The notes beneath the pieces were generated by a model. The model was not told the origin of the DNA and did not search any database. It saw nothing but the letters and a program-made list of their open reading frames with translations. DNA of 5,723 nt, from the NCBI GenBank assembly GCA_938044055.1, contig CALIQO010000392.1, forward strand, positions 1 through 5,723, in the 5' to 3' direction. Each line of letters begins with the position of its first letter. The first letter of the stretch is position 1. This DNA is from an uncultured Saprospiraceae bacterium (GTDB lineage Bacteria; Bacteroidota; Bacteroidia; Chitinophagales; Saprospiraceae). This document shows, piece by piece, positions 5,181-5,723 of the stretch. The position numbers and the translations under genes were made by a program.

Positions 5181-5723
5181 ATGAATACAAAATATAAGGT
5201 TACAACATTACGACAGGCACTGGAAAAAGAAAGAAAAGCTGGAAAAAAGATTGGCTTTGTACCTACCATGGGTGCGTTACATGCTGGACATATATCTCTC
5301 GTTGAGCAAGCACAGAAACGCGCTGATACTGTTGTAGTAAGTATTTTTGTTAATCCCACCCAATTTAACAACAAGCAAGATCTTAAGAAATATCCTAGGA
5401 CACTAGCCACAGATAAGAAGTTACTTAAAGCACATGGAGTAAACTATGTATTTGCACCAAGCGTAGAGGAGGTATATCCTGGAAAAAGGAAGAAGAAAGT
5501 AAAGGTAGACTTGAATGGTCTAGACGAGCAGATGGAAGGAGCCTTCCGACCAGGACACTTTGCTGGAGTTGTTCAAGTTGTCAAGCGATTGTTAGATATA
5601 GTACAACCGGATAGTCTGTATATGGGACAGAAGGATTTTCAGCAATTCACTATAATTCAACAGATGATAGATGATTTATCTATTCCTACAGAATTGGTTG
5701 TCTGTCCTATTATGAGGGAACCG
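5181..5723 (+). CDS. panC: Pantoate--beta-alanine ligase (pantothenate synthetase), 3'-truncated by the window edge
   Basis: PanC joins pantoate and beta-alanine using ATP through a pantoyl-adenylate, the last step of pantothenate (vitamin B5) synthesis in the cytoplasm. The 181 codons present are about two thirds of the usual 280 or so residues. Clear signatures appear in order: PTMGALHAGHISLV (28-41) with the nucleotide-binding H34-x-x-H37, FVNPTQF (56-62), DLKKYPRTL (67-75), EGAFRPGHFAGV (119-130) and MGQKDFQQF (148-156), ending at MREP, just where REPDGLAMSSRN normally continues. GHIS matches the adenylating cytidylyltransferase-like superfamily. The ATG at 5181 puts PTMG at residue 28, as in other PanC proteins; no upstream in-frame ATG exists before sequence that is clearly noncoding. 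There is no Shine-Dalgarno. It is divergent from odhB. Nothing suggests damage; the truncation is only the window end. Confidence 0.97.
   Translation, partial: MNTKYKVTTLRQALEKERKAGKKIGFVPTMGALHAGHISLVEQAQKRADTVVVSIFVNPTQFNNKQDLKKYPRTLATDKKLLKAHGVNYVFAPSVEEVYPGKRKKKVKVDLNGLDEQMEGAFRPGHFAGVVQVVKRLLDIVQPDSLYMGQKDFQQFTIIQQMIDDLSIPTELVVCPIMREP

Noticed and set aside
5174..5410. Open minus-strand frame of 78 codons overlapping panC
   Set aside because: panC motifs are unambiguous on the plus strand; the antisense peptide has no family features.

Overview
The window looks like chromosomal DNA from a member of the Bacteroidota, possibly a marine or environmental Saprospiria- or Flavobacteriia-like lineage. 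The reasons are moderately AT-rich DNA, gene starts mostly without Shine-Dalgarno sequences, a perfect TAnnTTTG-type -7 element upstream of odhB, a PanC with the MGQKDFQQ form of its signature, and an ECF sigma factor with the region 4 ending STNNIKVLLHRARKKF. The exact lineage is inferred, not shown.

Layout. Bases 1-57 (+) probably hold the last 18 codons of an unidentified gene. Its stop overlaps the stop of a convergent (-) operon covering 54-1301. In transcription order that operon encodes a small three-helix membrane protein resembling the DUF6249 family, an ECF-type sigma factor, and a small two-helix membrane protein that is an anti-sigma candidate. The reading frames overlap by 8 and 4 bases, so they are almost certainly one transcript with coupled translation. 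A 145-bp divergent intergenic region (1302-1446) carries a perfect 14-bp inverted repeat. On its other side lies a secreted 561-residue serine hydrolase of the beta-lactamase / penicillin-binding (SxxK) fold. The hydrolase converges on a (-) gene for an unidentified five-helix membrane protein (3161-3664), which lies 54 bp downstream of odhB, the E2 subunit of 2-oxoglutarate dehydrogenase (3719-4951). A 229-bp divergent region separates odhB from panC (pantoate--beta-alanine ligase), which runs off the right edge after 181 codons.

How the genes may work together. odhB (TCA cycle) and panC (pantothenate and CoA synthesis) are housekeeping genes. They share a loose metabolic theme, since OdhB makes succinyl-CoA and PanC feeds CoA synthesis, but they are divergent and need not be co-regulated. 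The most regulatory-looking part is the membrane-associated sigma-factor operon placed head to head with a secreted penicillin-recognising-type hydrolase across a strong dyad. A cell-envelope response is a reasonable hypothesis, but the sequence does not prove it. I see no tRNA, rRNA, CRISPR array, insertion sequence or phage gene, and no clear evidence for a wholly new system.
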